Positions 19,631 through 28,093 of a stretch of DNA of 64,000 bases are shown piece by piece; positions within the stretch are counted from its first letter, which is position 1, and each line of letters starts with the position of its first letter. This DNA is from Testudinibacter aquarius (GTDB lineage Bacteria; Pseudomonadota; Gammaproteobacteria; Enterobacterales; Pasteurellaceae): assembly GCF_004342725.1 (NCBI RefSeq), contig NZ_SMCP01000011.1:1-64000 (forward strand). Reading direction: 5' to 3'. A program made the position numbers and the translations under genes. The notes beneath the pieces were generated by a model. That model searched no databases, was not told the DNA's origin, and saw nothing but the letters and a program-made list of their open reading frames with translations.

Positions 19631-20494
19631 ATGAATCCGAATACACCAAAAGAAAATATTCCATTATTATCCGACTATCCGTTTGATATGGATTTAGTCG
19701 CTGGTCGTACATTGATTGAAAAAGATAATTATCTTGACTACATTATCAATCGTCCACAAGGTATAAAAGGCTACATTATCAATTTAACTACCAGAGGCCG
19801 AGGAGCTATATTTGATGGAGAAAAAACCTTTTTGGCAGACAAAGGAGATTTGCTGTTGTTTTCTCCACAGACAATACATTATTACTGCCGAGAACCTGCG
19901 TATTATTCGTGGTATCACCAATGGATTTATTTTAGACCCAGAACATTTTGGATAGACTGGCTCCGGTGGTCGTCAACGGAAAATGGGATTGGGCGTTTGA
20001 GTATTCAAGACAAAGAAGAATATCAAGCTATTTTGGACTTATTCGTTAAAATTGAAAATCTATCCAAAGCAAACGATATTTTTGCCAAAGATACAACAAT
20101 GTGTTTTCTAGAATTATTATTGATTAAATGTGCCAAACTTGATCCAAAAAATTTAGAGCATAAATCACATAATGAGTTGGATCTCAGAATTGATACGGTA
20201 TGCAATTTGATTTTAAACGATTTACAACAAAACCATAAAATTGACTATTTTGCCAAGAAAGTTAATCTATCAACCTCCAGACTAACACATTTATTTTCGG
20301 AACAATTAGGCATGAGCCTTACGCAATGGCGTGATAATCAAAGAATGGAAAATGCCAAGAAATTACTCTATACCTCAGATATCTCGATTATGAGTATCGC
20401 CAAACAATTAGGATTTGATGACCAATTTTATTTCTCAAAAGTATTTAAAAAATACTGTGGCACTAGCCCTTCGCGCTTTCGCCACTCCAGATAA
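19631..20494 (+). CDS. araC: Arabinose regulator AraC
   Basis: A 287-residue AraC protein (E. coli AraC is 292). The arabinose-binding and dimerisation domain is well conserved: LDYIINRPQGIKGYIINLTTRGRG, GDLLLFSPQTIHYY and WYHQWIYFRPR. The C-terminal double HTH has LSTSRLTHLFSEQLGMSLTQWR and GFDDQFYFSKVFKKYCGTSPSRFR. It should switch the downstream araFGH-like/araB operon in response to L-arabinose together with CRP. Unlike in E. coli, it is co-directional with its targets and not divergent. No strong promoter of its own is evident in the 43-bp gap after the LacI gene. Confidence 0.92.
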   Translation: MNPNTPKENIPLLSDYPFDMDLVAGRTLIEKDNYLDYIINRPQGIKGYIINLTTRGRGAIFDGEKTFLADKGDLLLFSPQTIHYYCREPAYYSWYHQWIYFRPRTFWIDWLRWSSTENGIGRLSIQDKEEYQAILDLFVKIENLSKANDIFAKDTTMCFLELLLIKCAKLDPKNLEHKSHNELDLRIDTVCNLILNDLQQNHKIDYFAKKVNLSTSRLTHLFSEQLGMSLTQWRDNQRMENAKKLLYTSDISIMSIAKQLGFDDQFYFSKVFKKYCGTSPSRFRHSR

Positions 20495-20503
20495 TCACCG
20501 GCA

Positions 20504-20519
20504 AGTGACCTACATCACA
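20504..20519 (+). promoter_or_regulatory. CRP site upstream of the arabinose operon
   Basis: AGTGA-CCTACA-TCACA (20504-20519) matches the CRP half-sites at almost every position. Its centre is about 29 bp before the first AraC-like half-site, similar to the araBAD promoter of E. coli. Confidence 0.8.
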
Positions 20520-20531
20520 AAAAAAATCTTT

Positions 20532-20596
20532 CTGCCAAATAATCTATATAAATAGCCAAATTTTACATATAAATCCCCCTAATTCTAGCCTATTAT
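20532..20596 (+). promoter_or_regulatory. Tandem AraC half-sites and promoter of the ara operon
   Basis: Two 17-bp direct half-sites, CTGC-N7-TCTATA (20532-20548) and TAGC-N7-TACATA (20553-20569), are exactly 21 bp apart, the araI1/araI2 spacing of E. coli. A -10-like TATTAT lies at 20591-20596, placing the start near 20603 and the second half-site at about the -35 region. A further TAGC-N7-CCCATA site (20704-20720) lies in the presumed leader, 24 bp before the ATG. Confidence 0.6.
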
Positions 20597-20744
20597 TCCT
20601 ACAGACTAAAAATACAGCATATTGCAATGACTTTATTGTTATAAAAATCAATATGTTATGTTATTTTTTGGTCATGTACATTGATAAAGATGTAATATAC
20701 CATTAGCAAAAATACCCATATTTAATAATATAACGAGGTGAATA

Positions 20745-21728
20745 ATGAAAAAGCTGACCATGAAAAATCTATTCTTAACAGGACTGTTAAGCATGACGGT
20801 TCTTACACCTAATGTAATGGCAAAAGAGGTTGAAATAGTCAATATTTCCAAAATAGCGGGTATGCCGTGGTTCAATCGTATGGCTGAGGGCGTTGAACAA
20901 GCAGGAAAAGATTTTGGCGTAAATGCTTATCAAGTAGGTCCTTCCAGTACAGATGCGCCACAGCAGGTAAAATTAATCGAAGATTTGATTGCTAAAAAAG
21001 TCGATTCAATTTCCATTGTACCAAATGATGCAAATGTTCTAGAACCGGTACTCAAAAAAGCCAAAGAGCAAGGAATCGTTGTACTAACGCATGAATCTGT
21101 CGGGCAACCAAGTGCGGATTGGGATATTGAAATCATTGATAATGCACAATTTGCAGCTGACAACGTAGAAGAGGTAGCAAAAGTGATGGGAGGTAAAGGC
21201 GGATATGTAATTTATGTCGGAGGCTTGACTGTGCCACAGCATAACCTTTGGGCCGATCTCTTTGTAAAATACCAAAAAGAACACTATCCAGAGATGTTTG
21301 AAGTAACAACTCGTATGCCGGTAGCGGAAAATATTGATGATGCGCGCCGTACTACACTAGATTTAATGAAAGCGCACCCTGATTTGAAAACAGTGGTTTC
21401 TTTTGGTTCACAAGGTCCGATCGGAGCAGGGCTAGCAGTCAGAGAAAAACGTATGAAAGATAAATTCTTTGTCTTTGGTATGATGATTCCTTCGCAAGCC
21501 GCCTCTCTGATTAAAAGTGGCAATATCACGATGGGAATTACCTATGACCCAGCTTCAGGCGGTTATGCTTTAGCTGCAGTTGCTGCCAAATTATTAAAAG
21601 GTGAAGACATTACTCAGGGGTTTGAAATTCCAAATGTAGGAAAAGCAAACGTAAATAAAGAGAATCGTCTGATTCAGTTCCATAAAGTCTTAAAAGTCAC
21701 AAAAGAAAATATTGATAGCCTTTATTAA
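20745..21728 (+). CDS. Arabinose-locus ABC binding protein (LsrB/RhaS-like)
   Basis: A 327-residue periplasmic binding protein with a signal peptide ending NVMA (about residue 25). The sequence (MPWFNRMAEGVEQAGKDFGV, DSISIVPNDANVLEPVLKKA, PSADWDIEIIDN) resembles the AI-2/rhamnose class (LsrB, RhaS), not E. coli AraF. Context predicts an L-arabinose ligand: araC upstream, araB downstream, AraC-like sites in the promoter. GAGGTG precedes the ATG. A strong hairpin follows the gene. Confidence 0.82.
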   Translation: MKKLTMKNLFLTGLLSMTVLTPNVMAKEVEIVNISKIAGMPWFNRMAEGVEQAGKDFGVNAYQVGPSSTDAPQQVKLIEDLIAKKVDSISIVPNDANVLEPVLKKAKEQGIVVLTHESVGQPSADWDIEIIDNAQFAADNVEEVAKVMGGKGGYVIYVGGLTVPQHNLWADLFVKYQKEHYPEMFEVTTRMPVAENIDDARRTTLDLMKAHPDLKTVVSFGSQGPIGAGLAVREKRMKDKFFVFGMMIPSQAASLIKSGNITMGITYDPASGGYALAAVAAKLLKGEDITQGFEIPNVGKANVNKENRLIQFHKVLKVTKENIDSLY

Positions 21729-21743
21729 TTCTTCTAAAAATGT

Positions 21744-21775
21744 ATGGATTCCCGCTATATAAAAAGGGAATCCAT
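21744..21775 (+). terminator. Intercistronic hairpin after the ara binding-protein gene
   Basis: ATGGATTCCC (21744-21753) and GGGAATCCAT (21766-21775) form a 10-bp perfect stem between the binding-protein and ATPase genes, the same layout as in two other ABC operons of this window. Confidence 0.65.
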
Positions 21776-21813
21776 CATCCTGCTTATCAATCTTCATAGT
21801 AAAGGTGGTTATT

Positions 21814-23292
21814 ATGACTTTTATTACCATGGAAAATATTTCCAAAACCTTTTATGGTGTGAAAGCATTGAATAATGTCTCATTAACCTTGAATCAAGGT
21901 GAAGTACTTTGCTTAGCCGGACAAAACGGCTGTGGCAAATCAACATTAATTAAGATCTTATCCGGCGTTTATCAACCGGATAAAAATGCAAGAATAACAA
22001 TAGACTCTGATCAATATGACAAGCTAACACCCAAAGAGTCGATCAAAAAAGGCATTCAGGTAATTTATCAAGATCTTTCGCTATTTCCTAATTTGACTGT
22101 GGCTGAAAATATTGCGATTAATTTACATCATGATCACTTTTTATCAAGTAAGAAAAATATTTATGCTATTGCAGATAATACATTAAAAAATATCAACGCC
22201 AACTTAACGTTAGATGCTTTGGTAGAAACACTTTCGATTGCCCAACAACAATTGGTTGCTATATGTCGTGCGCTAGCTCAAGACGCGCGCTTGATTATTA
22301 TGGATGAACCAACAGCTTCTTTAACCGTACAAGAAGTTCAATCATTACTCAAAATTGTTCAACAACTTAAAAATACGGGGATTAGCATTATTTTCGTTAG
22401 CCATAAACTAAACGAAGTTATTAAGGTTTCAGATCAGGTGCTGGTGCTCAAAGACGGAGGTTTAGTCGGTAGCTATCCAATCACTGAAATCAATGAAAAA
22501 AGGCTGGCTTACTTAATGACCGGTATAGAGTTTCATTACGAAAGATTATTACCTGTTGCTGATTCAAAACCCCTTCTGACAGTTAATAAATTATCTAAGG
22601 AAAACCAATATCAGGATATTTCTTTTTCTCTACAAAAAGGAGAAGTGATTTCAATAATCGGCTTGTTAGGCTCCGGCAGAACAGAACTCTGTTTAAGCTT
22701 ATTTGGAGTAAGTTCACCAGATAGTGGGGATATTATTTTAAACAACCAAAAAGTTGTATTCAAAAGTAATCGTGATGCAATTTCTGCCGGTATCGGGTAT
22801 GTATCAGAGGATAGAATGGCAACTGGCCTGGTAATGAACTCGTCAATCAAAGACAATATTATTTCGACGATCTTCAATAAAATCACCTCAAAATTCGGTT
22901 TAATTAATGAAAAACATGTTTTATCTTATAGTAATCATTTGATTCAGCAGTTAAAAATAAAATCACCCAATTCAGATCTTCCGGTAAATACACTGTCGGG
23001 CGGTAACGCACAACGGGTGTCAATCGCTAAATGGCTAGCAATCAAACCGGATTTATTGATTTTAGATGAACCGACAATTGGCGTTGACATTGCCAATAAA
23101 GAAGGAATATTTAATATTATAAAATCCCTTTCCATACAAGGTATTTCAGTTATTTTTATTACGGATGAGGTTGAAGAGGCTTACTATAATAGCCACCGAA
23201 TTTTTGTGATGAAATCCGGAAAAATAAGTCATGAGTTTATCGTCAAAGAAACAAGTGAGAGCGAAATCTTGGAGGCAATCAATGAAAAATAA
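21814..23292 (+). CDS. ABC transporter ATPase of the ara locus
   Basis: A 492-residue double ATPase of the CUT2 class. The first Walker A is GQNGCGKST and Walker B is LIIMDEPTAS; the first signature is weak (LSIAQQQ). The second half has GLLGSGRTE, LSGGNAQR and LILDEPTIGVDIANK. ATG at 21814 is chosen because AAAGGTGG precedes it; a GTG nine bases earlier is less likely. The gene ends inside the next one: the permease start overlaps by 11 bp. Confidence 0.88.
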   Translation: MTFITMENISKTFYGVKALNNVSLTLNQGEVLCLAGQNGCGKSTLIKILSGVYQPDKNARITIDSDQYDKLTPKESIKKGIQVIYQDLSLFPNLTVAENIAINLHHDHFLSSKKNIYAIADNTLKNINANLTLDALVETLSIAQQQLVAICRALAQDARLIIMDEPTASLTVQEVQSLLKIVQQLKNTGISIIFVSHKLNEVIKVSDQVLVLKDGGLVGSYPITEINEKRLAYLMTGIEFHYERLLPVADSKPLLTVNKLSKENQYQDISFSLQKGEVISIIGLLGSGRTELCLSLFGVSSPDSGDIILNNQKVVFKSNRDAISAGIGYVSEDRMATGLVMNSSIKDNIISTIFNKITSKFGLINEKHVLSYSNHLIQQLKIKSPNSDLPVNTLSGGNAQRVSIAKWLAIKPDLLILDEPTIGVDIANKEGIFNIIKSLSIQGISVIFITDEVEEAYYNSHRIFVMKSGKISHEFIVKETSESEILEAINEK

Positions 23293-24250
23293 ATCTATTT
23301 CACAGAATTTCTTTTTGATTGTAACGATTTTAACAATATCTATTTATTTATCACTCAAAACAGATGACTTTCTGACGATAGAAAATCTTTATGATGTAAT
23401 CAATAGTTATTCCATGCTGGCTATTTTAGCTTGTGGATTATTTATCGTACTCATTTCAGGTGGGATTGATATTTCGTTTCCGGCAATTACAATCATTTCG
23501 CAATATATTATGGTTTCATTTATCATGAAACATGATGCAAATTATTTAGTTGTTTTTCTGATTTCAATTACTTCTGGAGTTTCCTTAGGATTAATTAATG
23601 CAGTAATCGTGAATAAACTGAAAGTACCTTCTATCATTATCACTATTTCAACATTGAATATATTTTATGGTTTGTTACTTTACATCACTAAAGGAACTTG
23701 GTTATATGACTACCCCGCATGGTTTCAACAAGAAATTATTATCTTTAAAGCAACAACAGCAGACGGTTTCGAATATGGACTTTCATTTCAATTTATTTTA
23801 TTACTGGCTGTGATTTTGCTAACCGGATTGATAATGAATAAAACCAGTGTTGGAAGAAAAATTTATGCCTTGGGGGGTAATGCAGAAGCGGCATCACGGA
23901 TTGGATTCAGTTTATTAAAGTTACATCTTTTTGTATATGGTTATATGGGATTTGTTGCCGGTATTGCTGGTATCGTACAGTCATATACCGTACAAACGGT
24001 CGCACCCGATTCATTATTAGGTTATGAATTAACAGTACTGGCGGCAGTTGTACTGGGTGGAACCAGTTTAATCGGTGGTAAAGGAACTCTATCAGGCACC
24101 ATAATGGGGGTTATTTTACTTGCCATAATTCAAAATGGATTGAATCTTTTAGGTATTTCATCATACTGGCAAACCGTAGTAACCGGCTTAATTATTGTAT
24201 TCAGTGTCAGTATGACTGCATGGAGCCAACGGAAGAAAATAGGAGTATAG
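23282..24250 (+). CDS. ABC transporter permease 1 of the ara locus
   Basis: A 322-residue polytopic permease of the RbsC-like family with blocks FIVLISGGIDISFPAITIIS, LKVPSIIITISTLNIFYG and AAVVLGGTSLIGGKGT. It starts within the 3' end of the ATPase gene (11-bp overlap). A different permease gene follows, so the channel is probably a heterodimer as in Lsr and Rha transporters. AT-rich codon use. Confidence 0.87.
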   Translation: MKNKSISQNFFLIVTILTISIYLSLKTDDFLTIENLYDVINSYSMLAILACGLFIVLISGGIDISFPAITIISQYIMVSFIMKHDANYLVVFLISITSGVSLGLINAVIVNKLKVPSIIITISTLNIFYGLLLYITKGTWLYDYPAWFQQEIIIFKATTADGFEYGLSFQFILLLAVILLTGLIMNKTSVGRKIYALGGNAEAASRIGFSLLKLHLFVYGYMGFVAGIAGIVQSYTVQTVAPDSLLGYELTVLAAVVLGGTSLIGGKGTLSGTIMGVILLAIIQNGLNLLGISSYWQTVVTGLIIVFSVSMTAWSQRKKIGV

Positions 24251-24255
24251 CCGTT

Positions 24256-25206
24256 ATGCATAAATTTAATGACAGTTCTTTTAGGTATTTGATAATACTA
24301 TTGATTATAATAATACTTACATTTAGCTTTTTTATTCCTGATATTTTTTGGTCACTCAATAATTTCCAATCAATAGCATCACAAATCCCTATTCTTGGTG
24401 TTCTAACACTGGCAATGGCGATCACCATGCTGATAGGTGGAATCAATTTATCCATTATTGCCACGATGAATTCCTGCTCACTGGTTATGGCATTTTACCT
24501 TATACATTATCCTACATCTGTTTTTATCGCTATTTTATTAGGCTTAATTACAGCAATCATAATCGGATTAGTAAACGGATTATTAATCGCTATTGTCAGG
24601 GTATCACCAATTCTTGCAACACTGGGAACAATGACATTACTGAATGGTTTAAATGTATTACGATCCAAAGGTTCTGCAGTTTCTAACTTTTCCGATCATA
24701 TTTTAATTTTAAATAGCGGTGTTTGGTTTGGCATTCCAATTCCACTAATTATTTTTCTCTTTTTATCTATCATGTCATGGATTATTTTTGATAAAACCAC
24801 GTTGGGGAAATCGATCTATTTTATCGGAAATAATGAGCGTGCAACTTATTTCTCTGGCATCAACACAAAAAAAGTTATTGTGCTAGTTTATATTATTTCT
24901 TCTATACTTTGTGTTGCTGCCGCACTCTTAATGATGTCAAAACTTAACTCTGCCAAAGCATCTTACGGCGATTCTTATTTATTAACAGCTATTCTGGCAG
25001 CCGTATTGGGAGGTGTAAATCCTGATGGTGGTAAAGGAAAATTAATAGGCATTTTGGCTGCTCTAATTTTGTTACAAACATTAGAAAGCGGTTTAAATAT
25101 TATTGGATTAAGTAGTTACATTACAATGGCTCTTTGGGGTGCATTATTAATTGTATTTATTTTCTTACAGAAATATCAATTTAACTTTTTTACCAAAAGA
25201 AAATAG
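24256..25206 (+). CDS. ABC transporter permease 2 of the ara locus
   Basis: A 316-residue RbsC-like permease distinct from the preceding one (AMAITMLIGGINLSIIATMN, SPILATLGTMTLLNG, AAVLGGVNPDGGKGK). ATG at 24256 follows AGGAG by about 10 nt; the frame could start earlier, inside permease 1, but without a ribosome site. Completes a binding protein / ATPase / two-permease set. Confidence 0.87.
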   Translation: MHKFNDSSFRYLIILLIIIILTFSFFIPDIFWSLNNFQSIASQIPILGVLTLAMAITMLIGGINLSIIATMNSCSLVMAFYLIHYPTSVFIAILLGLITAIIIGLVNGLLIAIVRVSPILATLGTMTLLNGLNVLRSKGSAVSNFSDHILILNSGVWFGIPIPLIIFLFLSIMSWIIFDKTTLGKSIYFIGNNERATYFSGINTKKVIVLVYIISSILCVAAALLMMSKLNSAKASYGDSYLLTAILAAVLGGVNPDGGKGKLIGILAALILLQTLESGLNIIGLSSYITMALWGALLIVFIFLQKYQFNFFTKRK

Positions 25207-25224
25207 TTATAGAGGGGCATTATT

Positions 25225-26907
25225 ATGTCAGAACAATTTGTTATTGGTTTAGACTTTGGCAGTGATTCTGTACGTTCGTTGTTAGTCAACTGTCAAAGTG
25301 GAGAAGAAGTTGCAACATACGTCAGTAACTATCCTCGATGGAAGAAAGAACTTTATTGTGATTCAGATAATAACCAATTCCGCCATCATCCTTTAGATTA
25401 TATTGAATCAATGACAGAAGCTATTTGTCAAATCACACAAAATATTGATGAAAAAATTCGGCAAAATATCGTTGGTATTGGGATTGACGCAACAGGCTCA
25501 ACTCCGGCGCCAATCGATGCGGAAGGAAACATTTTAGCATTAAATGAGTCGTTTAAAGATAACCCAAACGCAATGTTTATTTTATGGAAAGATCATACTG
25601 CCACCAAAGAAGCAGAATATATTACCGAGCTGTGCCATAGTGGAAAATATCCCGATTATACTAAATATATCGGCGGTACTTACTCTGCTGAATGGTTCTG
25701 GGCAAAAATTACCCATATACAATCTACTGATGAAGCAGTAAGACAACATGCTGTGAATTGGGTTGAATTATGCGATTGGGTGCCCGCACTTTTATCCGGT
25801 ACTACTCATCCAGGCTTACTAAAAAGAGGACGTTGCACTGCCGGGCATAAAAGCTTGTGGCATCCAGACTGGAACGGTTTACCCTCAAAAGCATTTTTAA
25901 CAGCACTGCATCCATCAATCACAGGAAATTTACAAACTCCACTATTTACTGAAACCCAAACCGCTGACGTGGCAGTCGGAACTATTACTTCCGAATGGGC
26001 GAAAAAGTTAAACTTACCCAGAAATGTGATTATTTCTGGTGGCGCATTGGATTGTCACATGGGTACTGTCGGCGCTGGCGCTTCTAAAAATACCTTAGTT
26101 AAAGTTATTGGTACATCAACCTGTGATGTGTTAATCACAGACTATGAAACGGTAAATAAACGCTCTATTGAGGGAATATGCGGACAAGTTGATGGTAGCG
26201 TGATTCCAAATGCCATAGGATTAGAAGCGGGACAATCAGCTTTTGGCGATATTTATGCTTGGTTTGCAAGAGTACTGAGCTGGCCTTTAGAACATTTAAA
26301 ACAGCAACAACCACAGTTACAATCAGAAATTGAGGATTTCAGGCAAAAATTATTAGTTACTCTTGCAGAGGAGTGGGATAAAAATCCTCGGCTGGAACAT
26401 TTACCGTTAACACTTGACTGGTTTAACGGCAGAAGGACGCCGTTTGCCAATCAAAAATTAAAAGGTGTTATTTCCGGTATCGGCTTAGGAAGCGATGCTA
26501 GCTCAATTTTCGGCTCATTGATTGTTGCGACAGCCTGCGGTTCCAGAATGATTATGGAATGCCTCAGTTCACAGCAAGTACCGGTAGAAAAAATTATTGC
26601 ATTGGGCGGAATCGCAAGAAAATCATCGGTCGTGATGCAAACTTGTGCCGATGTAATGGAAAAACCTATTCAAATTGTAAAATCCGATCAATGTTGTGCA
26701 TTAGGTGCCGCTATTTTTGCGGCGGTTGCAGCAGAGGTTTTCGCCACAGTTGAATTAGCACAAGGGGCTATGGCAAGCAAAATGGAAAAAACCTATTATC
26801 CAAATGAAAACAGAAGTCAACAGTATAATGCACTATACCAACAGTATAGAGAATGGGCAGAAGCCGCAGAGCCATTATATAACAAATTTTTTCTCAATCA
26901 TTTCTGA
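25225..26907 (+). CDS. araB: L-ribulokinase
   Basis: A 560-residue FGGY kinase matching E. coli AraB (566) over its whole length. Recognisable blocks are [17 protein letters not shown] (phosphate 1), [77 protein letters not shown] and [17 protein letters not shown]. It phosphorylates L-ribulose to L-ribulose-5-P, the second step of L-arabinose breakdown. It ends the ABC operon. No araA (isomerase) or araD (4-epimerase) gene is present in the window, so the pathway must be completed elsewhere or the substrate arrives as L-ribulose. Confidence 0.93.
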   Translation: MSEQFVIGLDFGSDSVRSLLVNCQSGEEVATYVSNYPRWKKELYCDSDNNQFRHHPLDYIESMTEAICQITQNIDEKIRQNIVGIGIDATGSTPAPIDAEGNILALNESFKDNPNAMFILWKDHTATKEAEYITELCHSGKYPDYTKYIGGTYSAEWFWAKITHIQSTDEAVRQHAVNWVELCDWVPALLSGTTHPGLLKRGRCTAGHKSLWHPDWNGLPSKAFLTALHPSITGNLQTPLFTETQTADVAVGTITSEWAKKLNLPRNVIISGGALDCHMGTVGAGASKNTLVKVIGTSTCDVLITDYETVNKRSIEGICGQVDGSVIPNAIGLEAGQSAFGDIYAWFARVLSWPLEHLKQQQPQLQSEIEDFRQKLLVTLAEEWDKNPRLEHLPLTLDWFNGRRTPFANQKLKGVISGIGLGSDASSIFGSLIVATACGSRMIMECLSSQQVPVEKIIALGGIARKSSVVMQTCADVMEKPIQIVKSDQCCALGAAIFAAVAAEVFATVELAQGAMASKMEKTYYPNENRSQQYNALYQQYREWAEAAEPLYNKFFLNHF

Positions 26908-26930
26908 CTACTTAATAGGACAGTATTAAG

Positions 26931-26982
26931 AGCTGTTGATCTTTGTTTATAATTTGAGCTATAGACAAAGATCAACAAACCC
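26931..26982. repeat. Short derivative of the MITE-like repeat
   Basis: A 34-nt block (26933-26966) is identical to the left end of the element at 61,676. It is closed by a 12-bp inverted end: TGTTGATCTTTG (26934-26945) against CAAAGATCAACA (26966-26977). It looks like an internally deleted copy and may serve as the araB transcript's stem-loop. Confidence 0.65.
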
Positions 26983-27114
26983 AAAGCTTAGAAAAAGATA
27001 GTCTGAATGGCATATCCTTTTCTTTCATTTAGACAAAAACATACCAATCCCCCGCAATTCCCCTTATAATCGAAAATGCCCGATTTGACCGTTTTTTATA
27101 ATGAGAAATTAATC

Positions 27115-27867
27115 ATGAAAGAGAGAGAACGCTTTATTCTGGAACAGATTAACAAGCTAGGGAAAGTCGATGTGAATATCTTGGCACTGGATTTGGCGGT
27201 GTCGCTGGAAACCATTCGGCGCGATTTGACCAAGCTGGATCGCAAAGGGTTGTTGCACCGCACTCATGGCGGTGCAGTCGGGTTGAAAGCTAAAGATGTG
27301 GGGCATTCGTTTCAAGCTCGGCAAAAAAACAATTCAGACGCCAAGCGTTTGATTGCCGAAAGTGCGGTCGAGTATATGTTCGAGGGAGCGGTGATTGGCT
27401 TGGACGCCAGCACCACTAGTTGGTTTTTCGCACAGGCAATGCCCGATATACCGTGCACCGTGGTCACTAATGCAATGCACAATATCAATGCGTTATCTGG
27501 CAAATCCAACATCAAAACCATTGCTACCGGTGGCGTTTACTCTGCGAAATACGATGCGTTTTACGGGCCGTTATCGGAACAATTATTGCAGCGTTTGCAC
27601 ATCGACATCGGGATTTTTTCTTGTATCGGTGTCGATGAAGGCGGTTCGGTGTGGGAATCAAATGAGTTAAATGCCTCGATCAAACGTAAAATTATGGCAG
27701 CGTCCGAACAAAAATTTTTGCTGGTTGATAACAGTAAATTGGGGCGTAAGAGCCTGATGAAGATTTGCGATCTATCGCAAATCGATATTTTGTTTTGCGA
27801 TCAACTGCCGAATGATGAATTAAAACGTTATTGCGATCAGCAAAATTTATTGGTAATCACCACTTAA
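27115..27867 (+). CDS. fucR: DeoR-family regulator of the fucose operon
   Basis: A 250-residue DeoR regulator. The N-terminal HTH reads ERFILEQINKLGKVDVNILALDLAVSLETIRRDLTKLDRKGLLHRTHGGA. The DeoR C-terminal sensor domain has GLDASTTSWFFAQ, VVTNAMHNI and KFLLVDNSKLGRKS. It starts at ATG 27115; an upstream in-frame ATG lacks a ribosome site. Position directly before fucI on the same strand, as in H. influenzae fucR, supports control of fucose genes, with the phosphorylated pathway sugar as probable effector. Confidence 0.85.
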   Translation: MKERERFILEQINKLGKVDVNILALDLAVSLETIRRDLTKLDRKGLLHRTHGGAVGLKAKDVGHSFQARQKNNSDAKRLIAESAVEYMFEGAVIGLDASTTSWFFAQAMPDIPCTVVTNAMHNINALSGKSNIKTIATGGVYSAKYDAFYGPLSEQLLQRLHIDIGIFSCIGVDEGGSVWESNELNASIKRKIMAASEQKFLLVDNSKLGRKSLMKICDLSQIDILFCDQLPNDELKRYCDQQNLLVITT

Positions 27868-27878
27868 AAATGCCCGAT

Positions 27879-27915
27879 TTGCCCGAATTTATTTTAATTA
27901 AAATTGTTCGGGCAA
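27879..27915 (+). terminator. Terminator-like hairpin after fucR
   Basis: TTGCCCGAA (27879-27887) pairs with TTCGGGCAA (27907-27915). T-rich sequence follows about 10 nt later, together with an uptake core. Confidence 0.55.
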
Positions 27916-27952
27916 TCTCAACCGCACTTTTCTCTCTTTTTTATGCTGTTTT

Positions 27953-27968
27953 CGTGATTAAGCTCACA
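27953..27968 (+). promoter_or_regulatory. CRP site of the fucIKUA-ABC operon
   Basis: CGTGA-TTAAGC-TCACA (27953-27968) is a near-consensus CRP site 126 bp before fucI. A small inverted repeat TTTCA-AAC-TGAAA (28042-28054) further down could be an operator. Confidence 0.7.
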
Positions 27969-28093
27969 ACAATGCACCTTGTTTAAACAAAATCCTTTTC
28001 TCAATTAATCGCTAGTTCGAAGATAGTTTTCAGAAAGCCATTTTCAAACTGAAATTTACTTCATTAGTGATGGATTAAAAGAGGAACAATACA

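Noticed and set aside
23231-24256. Frameshift or gene fusion among the overlapping ATPase and permease genes of the ara locus
   Set aside because: Overlaps are short, each gene has full family length, and ribosome sites support separate starts.
25225-26907. The FGGY kinase as a fuculokinase or xylulokinase
   Set aside because: Its sequence follows AraB along the whole length, and a separate FucK is present at 29959-31446.
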